This document shows, piece after piece, positions 21,226-21,696 of a stretch of DNA of 21,696 bases; position 1 is the stretch's first letter; each line of letters opens with the position of its first letter. The stretch covers positions 679,180 through 700,875 of the forward strand of contig KN832569.1 of the NCBI GenBank assembly GCA_000827205.1. The letters run 5' to 3'. Origin of the DNA: Plicaturopsis crispa FD-325 SS-3. Its lineage: Eukaryota > Basidiomycota > Agaricomycetes > Amylocorticiales > Amylocorticiaceae. The translations under genes were made by a program, and so were the position numbers. Under the pieces are notes generated by a model. The model did not search any database, had not been told where the DNA came from, and saw nothing but the letters and a program-made list of their open reading frames with translations.

Positions 21226-21696
21226 TCAAGTTTGAACTTCGTGTAAAGGCTGACAAAGTCCTCAGACTCTGAAGACGGAAAGTAAGGGAGAGTTGGCGCT
21301 TGTAGTTGGTTAGCACAGTGTGGTTCGAACATGAGGCTTGCCGCAGACGTCAGAGTATAAGTGGAAGTGACGTTACTTCAAGTTGCTCTGTGTCCCGATT
21401 TCACTTTCGTTCGCCTCTTGCGAGGGACACAGAGCAAAGGCCCTAGACCTGTAACCGGCCTCTCTATTAGAAAGCAAGCTTGTCGATAGAGAGACCTGTC
21501 GATCTGGGTTTCAATTTGCATCTGGAAAAACCACGATCGCTAAAAGATGGTAATGATCATTAGATTATAAGCGGTAAACTAAGATAGAAGATAGAACTAA
21601 TGCTGATAATACACGGTATGTTACGACCATTACTCCTACATTATTGCTATGCTCGTGTAGATAGTCAAGCGATCAGTATAGTATCGCAAAGATAGC
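21226..21696. other. Non-coding right end with small hairpins
   Basis: No gene is supported here. A 14-bp inverted repeat (TTGCTCTGTGTCCC, 21383-21396, with 21424-21437) has a 27-nt loop. A weaker 8-bp one follows (21460-21467 with 21486-21493). The last 150 bases are AT-rich and show no recognisable tRNA or other RNA gene. Confidence 0.5.

Overview
The window reads as nuclear DNA of a filamentous basidiomycete, most likely an agaricomycete. Genes are dense and split by many short GT-AG introns (mostly 37-69 nt), coding DNA is GC- and CpG-rich, and spermidine synthase is fused to saccharopine reductase, a fusion known from Basidiomycota. All gene models were spliced by eye using reading frame, GT/AG sites and recalled family conservation. 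I ran no search or computation.

Left part (1-3012, minus strand): the 5' part of the chimeric spermidine synthase-saccharopine reductase gene runs off the left edge and carries an in-frame TAA at 697-699. Next comes a kinase-like gene or remnant resembling the C-terminal end of fungal FunK1-type kinases.

Middle (3338-11451): three intact copies of an uncharacterised 214-219 aa protein, one on plus and two on minus, lie with degenerate relatives. They sit beside a secreted GH92 alpha-mannosidase gene of 15 exons. A tandem duplication of about 2.2 kb (unit 1 about 4571-6790, unit 2 about 6791-8971) copied one family gene, a decayed paralogue and the 3' end of the GH92 gene. It left a GH92 C-terminal pseudogene between the copies and an in-frame junction between two unrelated genes at about 6790.

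Right part (11716-20975) is housekeeping: PCNA (minus) with a highly charged insertion of about 119 residues in domain 2; a divergent gene of unknown function; PEX1, the peroxisomal AAA+ ATPase, in 20 exons; and, convergent to PEX1, a MYND zinc-finger protein with a helical N-terminal region. Beyond it, 20976-21696 has no gene I can support but holds a strong 60-nt inverted repeat and smaller hairpins.

The genes do not form one pathway. The most unusual items are the TAA in the chimeric gene, the PCNA insertion, the duplication with its fusion junction, and the uncharacterised gene family.
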